This document shows, one piece after another, positions 19,638-28,506 of a stretch of DNA of 64,000 nt. The first letter of the stretch is position 1. Each line of letters starts with the position of its first letter. The DNA is from Candidatus Defluviicoccus seviourii (GTDB taxonomy: Bacteria; Pseudomonadota; Alphaproteobacteria; Rhodospirillales; Defluviicoccaceae), in NCBI GenBank assembly GCA_900609035.2, contig UXAT02000001.1, positions 124,001 to 188,000 on the forward strand. The letters run 5' to 3'. The notes under the pieces were generated by a model. The model worked only from the letters and a program-made list of their open reading frames with translations. It had not been told where the DNA came from and made no database searches. A program made the position numbers and the translations under genes.

Positions 19638-20480
19638 TTGCCCATCACGACGACGCTTTTCAGCTGGTATCGCTCCAAGGCGGCAGCGCTAATCACGATG
19701 CTGGTGCCGCTTGCGGTGGTCTTTGGCTGTGCCGCGGTGCCGCCCGAGAGCGATCGCGAGGCGCGGGCAGAGTTCGAGGCCCGCAACGATCCACTCGAGC
19801 CGCTCAACCGCCGTGTCTACGCGTTCAACCGGGCGGTCGATGCGCTGTTCTTGAAGCCGGCGGCGATTTTTTATCGCGCCCTGACGCCGCCGCCGGTGCG
19901 CACCGGGGTCTCCAACGTCCTGCACAATATGAAGTCGCCCGTCATCTTAGCGAACGACCTGATGCAGGCCGAGTTCGCGCGTGCTGGCGACACCGCCGCG
20001 CGGTTTGCAATCAATTCCACGCTCGGCGTCGGCGGCCTTGGCGATCCGGCTGCCGATCACTTCGGCATTGCCAAGCATGGGGAAGATTTCGGCCAGACGC
20101 TGGCGGTGTGGGGGGTGGGCGAGGGACCGTTCCTGATGTTGCCGCTGCTCGGGCCCTCGAACCCGCGCGATGCGGTCGGCTTCGCCGTCGATTCGTTCGT
20201 GCTCGACCCGTTCGCGTGGTGGGTGCGTGTCCGCAACGACGATCGCGCGATTTATTCCTACATCCGCCTTGGCTTTACGGCGCTTGACGCGCGATCCGCC
20301 AACTTCGAGGGCATCGAGGACGTCGAGCGCAATTCGCTCGATCCCTACGCGGCGCTGCGCAGCCTTTACCGGCAGTTCCGCGTCAAGGAAATCAACCAGG
20401 GCCGGGTGCCGGCGGACTTCGATGTCCCCGACTTCGACGACATCCCAGATGCAGCAGAGCCAGGCTCGTCGCCTGGCTGA
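19638..20480 (+). CDS. mlaA: MlaA/VacJ family outer-membrane lipoprotein
   Basis: Removes misplaced phospholipids from the outer leaflet of the outer membrane and passes them to the MlaC shuttle. Family motifs: NDPLEPLNRRVYAFNRAVD, DLMQAEFARAGDTAARFAIN, STLGVGGLGDPA and GEGPFLMLPLLGPSNPRDA. The lipobox is VVFGC. A TTG at 19638 gives a proper lipoprotein signal (SWYRSKAAALITMLVPLAV before the Cys) and has GGCGAGG upstream. The ATG at 19698 would leave only ten residues before the Cys with no basic end. No other mla genes are in the window. Confidence 0.85.
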   Translation: MPITTTLFSWYRSKAAALITMLVPLAVVFGCAAVPPESDREARAEFEARNDPLEPLNRRVYAFNRAVDALFLKPAAIFYRALTPPPVRTGVSNVLHNMKSPVILANDLMQAEFARAGDTAARFAINSTLGVGGLGDPAADHFGIAKHGEDFGQTLAVWGVGEGPFLMLPLLGPSNPRDAVGFAVDSFVLDPFAWWVRVRNDDRAIYSYIRLGFTALDARSANFEGIEDVERNSLDPYAALRSLYRQFRVKEINQGRVPADFDVPDFDDIPDAAEPGSSPG

Positions 20481-20484
20481 CCTT

Positions 20485-20581
20485 CAACGGCCGTATCGTT
20501 CCCCACCGACTCCCTGGCGAGTGGCCGTTGGCCCGGCAGCTGCCAAACATCCCTGCGTGACGACCCTACACTGTTTGGCAG
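20485..20581. repeat. Two consecutive inverted repeats after mlaA
   Basis: CAACGGCC (20485-20492) pairs with GGCCGTTG (20523-20530), and CTGCCAAAC (20540-20548) pairs with GTTTGGCAG (20573-20581). They fill most of the 178-nt gap between mlaA and the kinase-like gene. Neither is followed by a T-run, so a terminator call is weak. They could be RNA hairpins or protein sites. The rest of the gap holds an AT-richer stretch, possibly a promoter. Confidence 0.5.
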
Positions 20582-20658
20582 AATAGCACGCGACACTTTG
20601 CTATCAGGATGACGGAGTGTTATTAAGAAACCTGAGGCGGGGAGTTGAGGCGAGATCC

Positions 20659-21369
20659 ATGGCAATCGACGCACAAGCGGTCATCCAGGCCATCGTACGC
20701 GCGCTTGAAGAGCCACCGACGCGGGCCCGCCAAGCCCGCAAGCCGGTCATTACGGTTTCACGGACCCTGGGCTCCGGCGGCGATGTGATCGCCCGGGCGG
20801 TGTCCGAGCGGATGGGCATCGAGCTCTACGGCTCGGAGATCATCACAGCAATCGCGACTGAGGCCAATGTCAGCTCGACGCTGATCGAAGCCCTCAACGA
20901 AAAGCTCGATGCGGTTGACGCCTGGATCTATTCAGCCGTCTTCGGCAAGCACGTCAGCCGGGATGAGTACGTTCATTTCCTGTCGACGGTGATTCGCGGC
21001 CTCTATCACACCGGTGGCGTCATCATCGGCCGCGGCGGCCACGTCATTCTGGCGGGCAGGGACGTCTTGCGTGTGCGCATCGTCGGCTCGGTTGAAGCCT
21101 GCGCGACCCGTATTTCCGAAGATGAAGGCATTTCGTACGCGGAAGCCAAACGCAAAGTGCAAGACAACAACAAGCGCCGCGGCAAGTTCATTTGGGACCT
21201 TTTCCACTCGCGCTACAACGATCCCACGAATTTCGACATGATTGTCAACACGGATTATTTCCGCAAGTTTGACGACGTGGTCGAAATGATCGTCATGGCG
21301 GCACGCGCGCGCGGCCTCGACCGCAAGCTGCATTCGGCCCAGGTAGCGGCGGGTCAGCCGGTAGCCTAG
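20659..21369 (+). CDS. Cytidylate-kinase-like P-loop protein (Cytidylate_kin2 type)
   Basis: 236 residues. ATG 20659 is favoured by GAGGCGAG 8-12 nt upstream; a TTG-type start further up has no ribosome site. P-loop-like segment VITVSRTLGSGGDVIARAVS (about 31-50), then MGIELYGSEII and GGVIIGRGGHVIL, as in Cytidylate_kin2 proteins. The family looks like a nucleoside monophosphate kinase, but substrates are mostly untested. Cytoplasmic, no signal. Stands alone between mlaA and the convergent lepA. Confidence 0.75.
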   Translation: MAIDAQAVIQAIVRALEEPPTRARQARKPVITVSRTLGSGGDVIARAVSERMGIELYGSEIITAIATEANVSSTLIEALNEKLDAVDAWIYSAVFGKHVSRDEYVHFLSTVIRGLYHTGGVIIGRGGHVILAGRDVLRVRIVGSVEACATRISEDEGISYAEAKRKVQDNNKRRGKFIWDLFHSRYNDPTNFDMIVNTDYFRKFDDVVEMIVMAARARGLDRKLHSAQVAAGQPVA

Positions 21370-21432
21370 GCGAGGCGCCTGAAGGGGACAGGGTAGGGTA
21401 GGGGCTGCCCCCCTCCGCTACCCGACACGGGC

Positions 21433-23235
21433 TCAGTCTTCGGGCAGCTTGAGCGCGGCGATGAACGCGGACTGGGGGATCTCCACGCGCCCGAATTGGC
21501 GCATCCGCTTTTTGCCGGCCTTCTGCTTTTCCAGGAGCTTGCGCTTGCGCGTGATATCGCCACCGTAGCACTTGGCGGTCACATCCTTGCGCAGTGCGCT
21601 GATCGTCTCGCGTGCGACAACATTGCCGCCGATCGCGGCCTGGATCGGGATCTTGAACATCTGCCGCGGGATCAGATCCTTCAAGCGCTGGCAAATGGCG
21701 CGGCCGCGGCTTTCGGCTTGGCCGCGATCGCAGATGAACGAGAAAGCATCGACCGGCTCGGCGTTGATGAGGATCGCAACCTTGACCAGGTTGCCGGTGC
21801 GGAAGCCGGTCACCTCATAGTCGAAACTGGCGTAGCCGCGCGAGATCGACTTCAGCCGGTCGTGAAAGTCGAACACGACCTCGTTCAGCGGCAGGTGGTA
21901 GACGACCATCGCCCGGTTGCCGGTATACGTCAGCTCCTGCTGTTCGCCGCGCCGCTCGGTGCACAGCTGCAAGACGGCGCCGACATAATCGCCCGGCACG
22001 AAGATCGTGGCGCGAATCCAAGGCTCCTCGATGCTGGCAATCTTGACCACGTCCGGCATGTCGGCGGGGTTGTGCAGTTCCTGCAAGGTGCCGTCGGTCA
22101 TGTGCACGCGGTAGATGACGCTGGGCGCGGTCGCGATGAGATCGAGATCGAACTCACGGGAGAGACGCTCCTGGATCACTTCCAGGTGCAGCAACCCAAG
22201 GAAGCCGCAGCGAAAACCGGTGCCGAGCGCTGCCGAGCTTTCCGGCTCGTAATGAAAGCTGGCATCGTTGAGGCGAAGTTTGGCCAACGACTCGCGCAGG
22301 TTCTCGAACTCGGTAGCATCGGAAGGGAACAGGCCGCAAAAGACCACCGGGAGGGTCGGCTTGAAGCCGGGCAGGGGGATGGCGGTCGGCTGGCGGTCGC
22401 TGGTGATGGTGTCACCCACCGAAGTCTCCGCGACCGCCTTGATGCCTGCGGTAAGGAAGCCAATCTCGCCGGGTCCCAGCGCCTCGGTCTGCACCGGCTT
22501 GGGCGTGAAGACACCGACCTGCTCGACCTGGTGTGCAGTGCCGGCTGCCATCATGCGGATCTTCATCCCGCGCTTGAGGACGCCGTCGACGATCCGCACC
22601 AAGATCATGACGCCGAGGTAGGGATCGTACCAGCTGTCGACCAGGAGCGCCTTGAGCGGCGCCGCAGCGTCTCCTTGCGGGGCCGGCAGGCGCGTGACGA
22701 TTGCTTCAAGGAGATCACTGACGCCCACGCCGGTCTTGGCGGAAATGGCCACCGCACCTGAGCCGTCGAGCCCGATCACGTCTGCGATCTGGCGGCGAAC
22801 GCGTTCCGCGTCGGCGGCGGGCAGGTCGATCTTGTTGAGAACAGGGATGATATCGTGGTCGTTTTCGAGCGCCAAGTATGCGTTTGCCAGCGTCTGCGCT
22901 TCAACGCCTTGCGTCGCATCCACCAGCAGCAGCGAGCCCTCGCACGCGGCAAGGCTCCGGCTCACCTCGTAGGAGAAATCGACGTGGCCGGGCGTATCCA
23001 TGAGATTGAGGACGTAGGCCTCGCCGTCGCCGGCGGTGTAGCTCAGGCGCACCGTCTGCGCCTTGATGGTGATGCCGCGTTCACGCTCGATCTCCATCGA
23101 GTCCAGCACCTGGTCGCGCATCTCCCGTTCGGAGAGCGCGCCGCAGTGCTCGATCAGGCGGTCGGCAAGGGTGGACTTGCCGTGATCGATATGGGCGACG
23201 ATGGCGAAATTGCGGATCCGGGCGGGCTCGGTCAT
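21433..23235 (-). CDS. lepA: Elongation factor 4 (LepA), back-translocating ribosomal GTPase
   Basis: 600 residues, the normal length. G1 [17 protein letters not shown] (about 13-29), switch [17 protein letters not shown] and NKIDLP are intact. EF-G-like domains and the LepA C-terminal domain follow, ending with the conserved [20 protein letters not shown]. Acts on stalled ribosomes and on initiation. The ATG lies 10 nt after the feoC-like stop on the same strand, so it may be transcribed with the iron-uptake genes, an unusual pairing for a translation factor. Confidence 0.97.
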   Translation of the reverse strand: MTEPARIRNFAIVAHIDHGKSTLADRLIEHCGALSEREMRDQVLDSMEIERERGITIKAQTVRLSYTAGDGEAYVLNLMDTPGHVDFSYEVSRSLAACEGSLLLVDATQGVEAQTLANAYLALENDHDIIPVLNKIDLPAADAERVRRQIADVIGLDGSGAVAISAKTGVGVSDLLEAIVTRLPAPQGDAAAPLKALLVDSWYDPYLGVMILVRIVDGVLKRGMKIRMMAAGTAHQVEQVGVFTPKPVQTEALGPGEIGFLTAGIKAVAETSVGDTITSDRQPTAIPLPGFKPTLPVVFCGLFPSDATEFENLRESLAKLRLNDASFHYEPESSAALGTGFRCGFLGLLHLEVIQERLSREFDLDLIATAPSVIYRVHMTDGTLQELHNPADMPDVVKIASIEEPWIRATIFVPGDYVGAVLQLCTERRGEQQELTYTGNRAMVVYHLPLNEVVFDFHDRLKSISRGYASFDYEVTGFRTGNLVKVAILINAEPVDAFSFICDRGQAESRGRAICQRLKDLIPRQMFKIPIQAAIGGNVVARETISALRKDVTAKCYGGDITRKRKLLEKQKAGKKRMRQFGRVEIPQSAFIAALKLPED

Positions 23236-23245
23236 TGACCGGCTT

Positions 23246-23530
23246 TTAGCATCGCCACCCTTCGGTTACCAGTGTGCCCTGGCAGCAACCTTCCTGTTCC
23301 GCGCCGGGACCGGTCCATTCGTAGATCGGCTCCGCAGCGGGCGCGCATCCCTTGCAGCCGCCACAGGTGCGGCCGGCTTGCGCCGCGAGCGGACGGACCA
23401 TGCCCTTGCGAATCCAGTGTTCGAGCATGCCAGTCAACGCGCTGCTCTCGATCGCGAAATGAGTAGCGAGTTCGGCCGTCGTCGCGCGCTTGTGGCTGAT
23501 CAGGTAGGCCTTGACGTCGGTAAGCAGCAT
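23246..23530 (-). CDS. feoC: FeoC-like winged-helix protein with cysteine cluster
   Basis: 94 residues from ATG 23530. The N-terminal winged helix ([20 protein letters not shown]) is FeoC-like. A cysteine-rich part follows with C56, C59 and C62 (CGGCKGC) and further cysteines at 82, 83 and 94, which could bind an Fe-S cluster that reports iron or oxygen state. FeoC proteins bind FeoB and influence its stability. It is 10 nt downstream of feoB and 10 nt upstream of lepA. Confidence 0.8.
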   Translation of the reverse strand: MLLTDVKAYLISHKRATTAELATHFAIESSALTGMLEHWIRKGMVRPLAAQAGRTCGGCKGCAPAAEPIYEWTGPGAEQEGCCQGTLVTEGWRC

Positions 23531-23540
23531 TGCGGCGCTC

Positions 23541-25883
23541 CTATTCTGCGGGCACCGCGGCCGCCCCGGACGGACGGCGCAACCCAAACTGGCGCATCAG
23601 GGTGATACCACCGGCAAAGACAAGGGTGACGCCCGCGATCCATGCGAACGCTTGGCCAGGGTCTCGCTGCCAGGTTCCGATCTGGTAGACGACGACCGCC
23701 GCACCGTAGGCAAGCCCGGTGGTCCAGAGGACGGAGAAGGTTGTCCACATGGGACCCGTCTCGCGCCAGATGGCGGCTATCGCCGAGACGCACGGCAGAT
23801 ACAGGAGGACGGCGAGGAGGTAGGCAAAGGCACCAATCTGTCCGTCGAATCGGCTGGCCATGGCACCGAACGTACCGACCGCCACCCCCTGGCTCTCGGC
23901 TGCCTCGTCAGGATCGGAGGTGCTCGCAATGCCGATGCCCAAGGGGTCGGTCAGCGCATCGGCGAGCTGGGCCAGATTCTCAGGAATTGTCGCCAGAGCC
24001 GCAAGCAGTCCGGCGCCGAGATCAAAACCGCCGTCCTCACCGCTCTCGCCTTCGGTTTGACCGGCATCTGCGGCGGCAAGGCTGGTGTAGAGGGCATCGA
24101 GCGTTCCCACCACCGCTTCCTTGGCGAAGATGCCGGTGAACAAGCCCACCGTAGCCGGCCAGTTGTCCTCGTTCAGGCCCATCGGCACGAACACCGGCGT
24201 GATCGCGCGGCTGATGCCGGCCAGCAGCGAGCGCTCGGTGTTCTCGTGGCCAAAGGAGCCGTCAGCAGAAATTGAGCCGAGTGTGTTGAGAGCGACAACG
24301 CAGACGATGATGATCCGACCGGCGCGAATGACAAACCCCTTGAGCCGGTCCCAGGTGCGTAACGCGATGCCCTTCAGCGTCGGCAGGTGATAAGGCGGCA
24401 GTTCCATCACGAACGGCGAGGCATCGCCCTTGAGCAGCGTATGCCTGAGCGTCAGCCCGGTCAGCACCGCGAACGCGATGCCGATCAGGTAGAGCGCAAA
24501 GACGACGTTCTGGCCGCCCTGCGGGAAGAAAGCCGCCGCGAACAAGGCATAGACGGGCAGCCGCGCACCGCACGACATAAACGGCGCCATCATCACCGTG
24601 AGGATGCGGTCGCGCCTGTTTTCGAGCGTCCGCGTCGCCATGATCGCCGGTACGTTGCAGCCGAAGCCGACGATCAATGGGATGAACGACTTGCCGGGCA
24701 ACCCGATGGCCCGCATCAACCGGTCCATGACGAAGGCGGCTCGCGCCATGTAGCCGCAGTCTTCAAGGAACGACAAAAACAGATAGAGGCAAGCGATGAT
24801 CGGCACGAAGGTGGCGACGGTCTGAATTCCACCGCCGACGCCGCCCGCCAGCAGCACGATGATCCACTCTGGCGCCCCCAAAGCGCCCAGCAGCGCCCCA
24901 CCACCGTCGACCAGCAACGTGCCCGCGACCTGATCGAAGAAATCGATAAAGGCGCTGCCGACGTTGATCGTGAACAGAAACAGCGCGTACATCACCACGA
25001 GGAAGATCGGAATGCCGAACAGACGGTGCAGGACGATACGATCGATGCGGTCGGTCAAGGTCTGGTGGACGACGCCCAGGCGCTTGACCGCGGTCTGGAT
25101 CAGGCTGTTGGCAAAGCCGTAGCGGCTGTCGGCGACCAAGATGTCGGCATCTTCGCCGGCCCGCTCCGCGATCGCTTCCTGCAGCGCCGTCGCCCGGTGC
25201 ACGATGTCGGCGCCGACCAGGGCGTAGGCGCCGATGTCGCCTTCCAGGAGTTTGATGGCAAGCCAGCGCTCGTTCACGCTTCGGGCAGCGGCCGTCGGCG
25301 CAAGGTGCGGCAGAAGCTCGGCAATCGCTGCCTCGACGTCCCTATGATAGCCGAGTTCGATCGGCGGCACCGGTGGCTCGCTGAGCGCGCGCTCGATCGC
25401 TTCGCCCAGGGCATCCACACCTTCGCCGCGGTGCGCGACCAGCGGCACCACGGGGCAGCCGAGCTCGCGCGCGAGAGCCTCGGCATCGATGCGGATGCGG
25501 CGCTCGCGGGCGACATCGAACATGTTGAGTGCGAGGACGAAAGGGACGCGCATTTCAATCAGTTGCGCGGTCAGATAGAGATTTCGCTCGAGGTTGGAGG
25601 CGTCAACGATGTTGACGAAAAGATCCGCCTCGCCGGACAGGATGTAATCGCGCGCAACCCGCTCATCGATCGACGATTCGGAAACGGCGCCCAGCGCATA
25701 CACACCCGGCAGGTCGACCACAAGGAACTCGCGGCCGCCCCGCCGCCATGTGCCCGACTTGCGCTCGACCGTAACGCCGGGCCAGTTGCCGACCTGTTGC
25801 CGGGCGCCGGTGAACGCATTGAACAGTGTCGTCTTGCCGCAGTTCGGATTGCCCACCAAGCCGATCGTGGGGCTGTCTTTCAT
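23541..25883 (-). CDS. feoB: Ferrous iron transporter FeoB
   Basis: 780 residues, inner membrane. The N-terminal G domain has G1 GNPNCGKT (11-18), switch I GNWPGVTVE and VVDLPGVYAL, followed by the helical insertion domain (up to about 270). The transmembrane core has the Gate motifs GFGCNVPAIMATRTLE and the later TVGLFTGIFAKEAVVGTLDA. Takes up Fe(II) with FeoA proteins encoded 13 nt upstream. The C-terminal membrane segment ends with basic residues. Expected to be induced on iron limitation through the Fur-like sites ahead of the operon. Confidence 0.97.
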   Translation of the reverse strand: MKDSPTIGLVGNPNCGKTTLFNAFTGARQQVGNWPGVTVERKSGTWRRGGREFLVVDLPGVYALGAVSESSIDERVARDYILSGEADLFVNIVDASNLERNLYLTAQLIEMRVPFVLALNMFDVARERRIRIDAEALARELGCPVVPLVAHRGEGVDALGEAIERALSEPPVPPIELGYHRDVEAAIAELLPHLAPTAAARSVNERWLAIKLLEGDIGAYALVGADIVHRATALQEAIAERAGEDADILVADSRYGFANSLIQTAVKRLGVVHQTLTDRIDRIVLHRLFGIPIFLVVMYALFLFTINVGSAFIDFFDQVAGTLLVDGGGALLGALGAPEWIIVLLAGGVGGGIQTVATFVPIIACLYLFLSFLEDCGYMARAAFVMDRLMRAIGLPGKSFIPLIVGFGCNVPAIMATRTLENRRDRILTVMMAPFMSCGARLPVYALFAAAFFPQGGQNVVFALYLIGIAFAVLTGLTLRHTLLKGDASPFVMELPPYHLPTLKGIALRTWDRLKGFVIRAGRIIIVCVVALNTLGSISADGSFGHENTERSLLAGISRAITPVFVPMGLNEDNWPATVGLFTGIFAKEAVVGTLDALYTSLAAADAGQTEGESGEDGGFDLGAGLLAALATIPENLAQLADALTDPLGIGIASTSDPDEAAESQGVAVGTFGAMASRFDGQIGAFAYLLAVLLYLPCVSAIAAIWRETGPMWTTFSVLWTTGLAYGAAVVVYQIGTWQRDPGQAFAWIAGVTLVFAGGITLMRQFGLRRPSGAAAVPAE

Positions 25884-25896
25884 TCGTCTTGCCTTC

Positions 25897-26133
25897 TCAG
25901 TCCAGCCGTTCGACCCGCAAAACGGCGGCCTCGCCCTTACGCAGGCTAACGGCCGTGCCGCGGACCCGAACCTCGACCGGATCGCCCAAAGGCGCCAGCC
26001 GGGATACGACCAGTTCAGTTCCCGGCGTCAGCCCCATCGCCAACAGGCGTTGCCGATAGTCGCGCTGCCCAGGCTCGAAGCCAACGATCCGGCCACGCTG
26101 GCCGACAGCAAGGTCGGGCAGGCGCAGGTTCAC
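25897..26133 (-). CDS. feoA: FeoA domain protein (second in operon)
   Basis: 78 residues forming one SH3-like FeoA fold: GQRGRIVGFEPGQRDYRQRL, LLAMGLTPGTELVVSRLAPL, then EVRVRGTAVSLRKGEAA. Cytoplasmic, thought to bind FeoB and support transport. ATG overlaps the stop of the preceding FeoA gene by 4 nt; feoB follows after 13 nt. Confidence 0.92.
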   Translation of the reverse strand: MNLRLPDLAVGQRGRIVGFEPGQRDYRQRLLAMGLTPGTELVVSRLAPLGDPVEVRVRGTAVSLRKGEAAVLRVERLD

Positions 26134-26435
26134 GCCGGCTGATCCGCACAGGGTGCCACCAGGACCTTGTGCGCCATACCGCCACCCAAGCCGACCCGAA
26201 CATCACGATGGCCGAGAACGAAGGCGCCGCGTGATTGGCGATGCATGACCACGACCTCGGCGCCGAGCGGCAGTCCCAGATCGATCATCCTTTTGGCGAA
26301 CTCCCGACCGCCCCGGAAGCCGACGATCCGCACGCGTTCACCCTCACTCGCCAGCACCAGGGGAAAGCTGCCAATCCCCGCCGTACACGCATCCATGCTC
26401 GCCTCGCTCAGTTCGTTCTTGGTGCCGTAAGGCAT
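26130..26435 (-). CDS. feoA: FeoA domain protein (first in operon)
   Basis: 101 residues from ATG 26435; an internal ATG 39 nt further on is also possible. FeoA fold: GERVRIVGFRGGREFAKRMI, DLGLPLGAEVVVMHRQSRGA and VRVGLGGGMAHKVLV. A second, diverged FeoA in the same operon; two-FeoA arrangements occur in other proteobacteria and may give separate binding surfaces on FeoB. The first residues before SFPLVLASEG are not part of the fold. Confidence 0.85.
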   Translation of the reverse strand: MPYGTKNELSEASMDACTAGIGSFPLVLASEGERVRIVGFRGGREFAKRMIDLGLPLGAEVVVMHRQSRGAFVLGHRDVRVGLGGGMAHKVLVAPCADQPA

Positions 26436-26463
26436 TATGCGCCAACACGCCACATCTGCAAAC

Positions 26464-26520
26464 GCAAATCAGTCTCAATACAAGCCCGCAAGTATCTTAC
26501 GGATATTGAGACGCAAAATA
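26464..26520 (-). promoter_or_regulatory. Fur-like operator pair ahead of the feo operon
   Basis: GCAAATCAGTCTCAATACAA (26464-26483) resembles alphaproteobacterial Fur sites of the type GCAAATGATTCTCAATTGC. A facing copy, TATTGAGACGCAAAATA, lies at 26504-26520. The shared core GTCTCAATA (26472-26480) / TATTGAGAC (26504-26512) is a perfect 9-bp inverted repeat. It lies 30-85 nt upstream of the first feoA, where Fur binding would repress. The rest of the gap up to folD (26521-26735) shows no gene. Confidence 0.6.
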
Positions 26521-26735
26521 AACCGCAATCTGGCCCGCGTTCGCCGCAAGAAAGGGCTCGGCTTAGGGAAGCTCGCCTAGTGCCCTAATTACAAAAGAAA
26601 ATTCGGCAAGCCCTCTGTCGTGATCGCCGGCGCATGTCCGGCCGGCCACGGCTCTTGGCACCGCCGGTAAAGCGTTGATGCGCCTCATCAAGCCCGGGAA
26701 AGACGGCGCGTGGGCACGACAGGTCGGAATCGGGC

Positions 26736-27626
26736 CTAGAGTTCGGGTTCTTCGAGGTGGCGCTGGCGGCAAGCTGCGATCAGGGTGTTGCGCATAAGAC
26801 ACGCCACCGTCATCGGGCCGACACCGCCCGGCACCGGCGTAATGGCGCCGGCTACTGCGCTCGCGCTGTTGAAATCGACATCGCCAACGAGCCGCGTCGT
26901 TCCGCCGGGTACCGGTACCCGGTTGATGCCGACATCAATCACCGTTGCGCCGGGCTTGATCCAATCGCCGGACACTAGCCGCGGCTTGCCGACGGCAGCG
27001 ACGAGCACGTCCGCCGCCCGACATTCGGCCGCCAAGTCAGCCGTCTTGGAGTGGGCGATGGTCACGGTGCAGTTCTCATTCAGGAGCAACTGCGCCATCG
27101 GCTTGCCGACGATGTTGCTGCGGCCGACGATCGTTGCCTTCAGGCCGGCGAGCGCCGTCTGCTTGCTCTTGATCAAGAGCAGGCAGCCGTAGGGAGTGCA
27201 GGGGACAAGCGCTCCCGGCGCTCCGGTCGCAAGGCGGCCGGCGTTGACGACATGGAAGCCGTCGACATCCTTGTCGGGATCGATGGTTGCCAGCACGGCG
27301 GCCGGGTCGATCTGCGCCGGCAGCGGCAGCTGCACAAGGATGCCGTTGACCCGATCGTCGCCGTTGAGCCCGCGAATCAGGGTCAAGAGATCGTCGTTGC
27401 GAATGTCTGCCGGCAGATGGTGCGCGAACGACTTGATGCCAACCGCCTCGCACTGCTGCACCTTGTTGCGGACATAGACCTTGCTCGCTTCGTTCTCGCC
27501 GACAAGGACGACCGCAAGCCCCGGCGTCAGCCGGTGGAACTTCCGCGCGCTCGCAATCTCGTCGCGCACCTTGCGCGTCAGTTCAGCCGCCAGTTGGCGG
27601 CCGTCGATGATCTCCGCCTTACCCAT
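26736..27626 (-). CDS. folD: Methylenetetrahydrofolate dehydrogenase / cyclohydrolase
   Basis: 296 residues. Interconverts methylene-, methenyl- and 10-formyl-THF in the cytoplasm, feeding purine and formyl-Met synthesis. Signatures: [32 protein letters not shown], and the NADP-site region [18 protein letters not shown] followed by [19 protein letters not shown] 27626 has GGAGAG about 8 nt upstream and sits 1 nt after the DUF167 stop. Confidence 0.97.
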   Translation of the reverse strand: MGKAEIIDGRQLAAELTRKVRDEIASARKFHRLTPGLAVVLVGENEASKVYVRNKVQQCEAVGIKSFAHHLPADIRNDDLLTLIRGLNGDDRVNGILVQLPLPAQIDPAAVLATIDPDKDVDGFHVVNAGRLATGAPGALVPCTPYGCLLLIKSKQTALAGLKATIVGRSNIVGKPMAQLLLNENCTVTIAHSKTADLAAECRAADVLVAAVGKPRLVSGDWIKPGATVIDVGINRVPVPGGTTRLVGDVDFNSASAVAGAITPVPGGVGPMTVACLMRNTLIAACRQRHLEEPEL

Positions 27627-27627
27627 C

Positions 27628-27987
27628 CTAACTCTCCTGTGGCTGCGCCTGGATCGCAGCACTCCAGGCATTGAGGCGCGCCATGAGGGTGGCAGCGGCC
27701 CCTTCGATCATGAGGGTCTTTTGCCGGTCGCTGGCGCCTCCGACAAGGGTGATCGCGGTCCTTGGCAATCGCCAGGAATCGGCGAGAAAACGGATCAGGG
27801 CTGCGTTCGCCGCGCCGTCCACGGGTGCAGCCGGCACTGCAATCTTGAGCGCGACGCCGCCTGCGGGGTCGGCAACGAGGCCCGCGCAGCGGGCCCGGCT
27901 GGCGCGGGGACTCAAGCGCACCCGCACACGAACGCCGCCTTCGACCGCCCGAAACGGCGACGGTTTTGTCTCAGAAGCCGATGGCAT
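27628..27987 (-). CDS. DUF167 / YggU family protein
   Basis: 119 residues of the small DUF167 (YggU) family, of unknown function. Conserved portions: [37 protein letters not shown] and [17 protein letters not shown]. It overlaps the YggT gene by 17 nt and is followed 1 nt later by folD. The yggT-yggU pairing is very widespread in proteobacteria. Confidence 0.88.
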   Translation of the reverse strand: MPSASETKPSPFRAVEGGVRVRVRLSPRASRARCAGLVADPAGGVALKIAVPAAPVDGAANAALIRFLADSWRLPRTAITLVGGASDRQKTLMIEGAAATLMARLNAWSAAIQAQPQES

Positions 27988-28273
27988 TGTAGAGTCGGGC
28001 GAGGACCTGCTGGGCAAACAGCAGCAACAAGATGAGGACAAGCGGGGAAACGTCGATGCCGCCAAGGTTCGGCAGGTAGCGGCGGATCGGCCGCAGCGCC
28101 GGCTCGGTTACGCGGTAGAGGAAGTCGCCGACGCTGTAGACGAAGCGGTTCTGCGTGTTGACGACGTTGAATGCGATCAGCCAGCTCAAGATCGCGCCTG
28201 CGATCAGCACCCAAATGTAGAGGTCGATCACGGTCATCAGGAGCCAGAACAAGGGACCGAGTATCACATCCAT
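27971..28273 (-). CDS. YggT family integral membrane protein
   Basis: 100 residues with two hydrophobic segments (about 3-27 and 72-96) around a short loop containing NVVNTQNRFVYSVGDFLYRV and TEPALRPIRRYLPNLGGIDV, the YggT signature. The family is linked to osmotic tolerance and to cell-division or membrane organisation in various bacteria, without a defined reaction. ATG 28273 is the start that places the first membrane segment at the N-terminus. Confidence 0.9.
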   Translation of the reverse strand: MDVILGPLFWLLMTVIDLYIWVLIAGAILSWLIAFNVVNTQNRFVYSVGDFLYRVTEPALRPIRRYLPNLGGIDVSPLVLILLLLFAQQVLARLYNAIGF

Positions 28274-28430
28274 CGCCGAACCCGTATGTGCTTGTGCGCG
28301 TTGCTCCGGTAACCTAACGGCGCATGCTGCACTGCGCAAGCGCGCACCCTGAGCGCGAACCAGGGCCGGCACACGCTTGACAGCGGCCGGACCCAGCACC
28401 CATTATCCGCCCACGCTTGAAACGCGTTTC

Positions 28431-28490
<60 letters not shown>

Positions 28491-28506
<16 letters not shown>

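Noticed and set aside
21496-22761. 421-codon plus-strand open frame across lepA
   Set aside because: Shadow; lepA motifs are complete in the minus frame.
24387-25949. 520-codon plus-strand open frame across feoB
   Set aside because: Shadow of feoB; composition dominated by Arg, Asp, Gln and His, as usual for antisense frames here.
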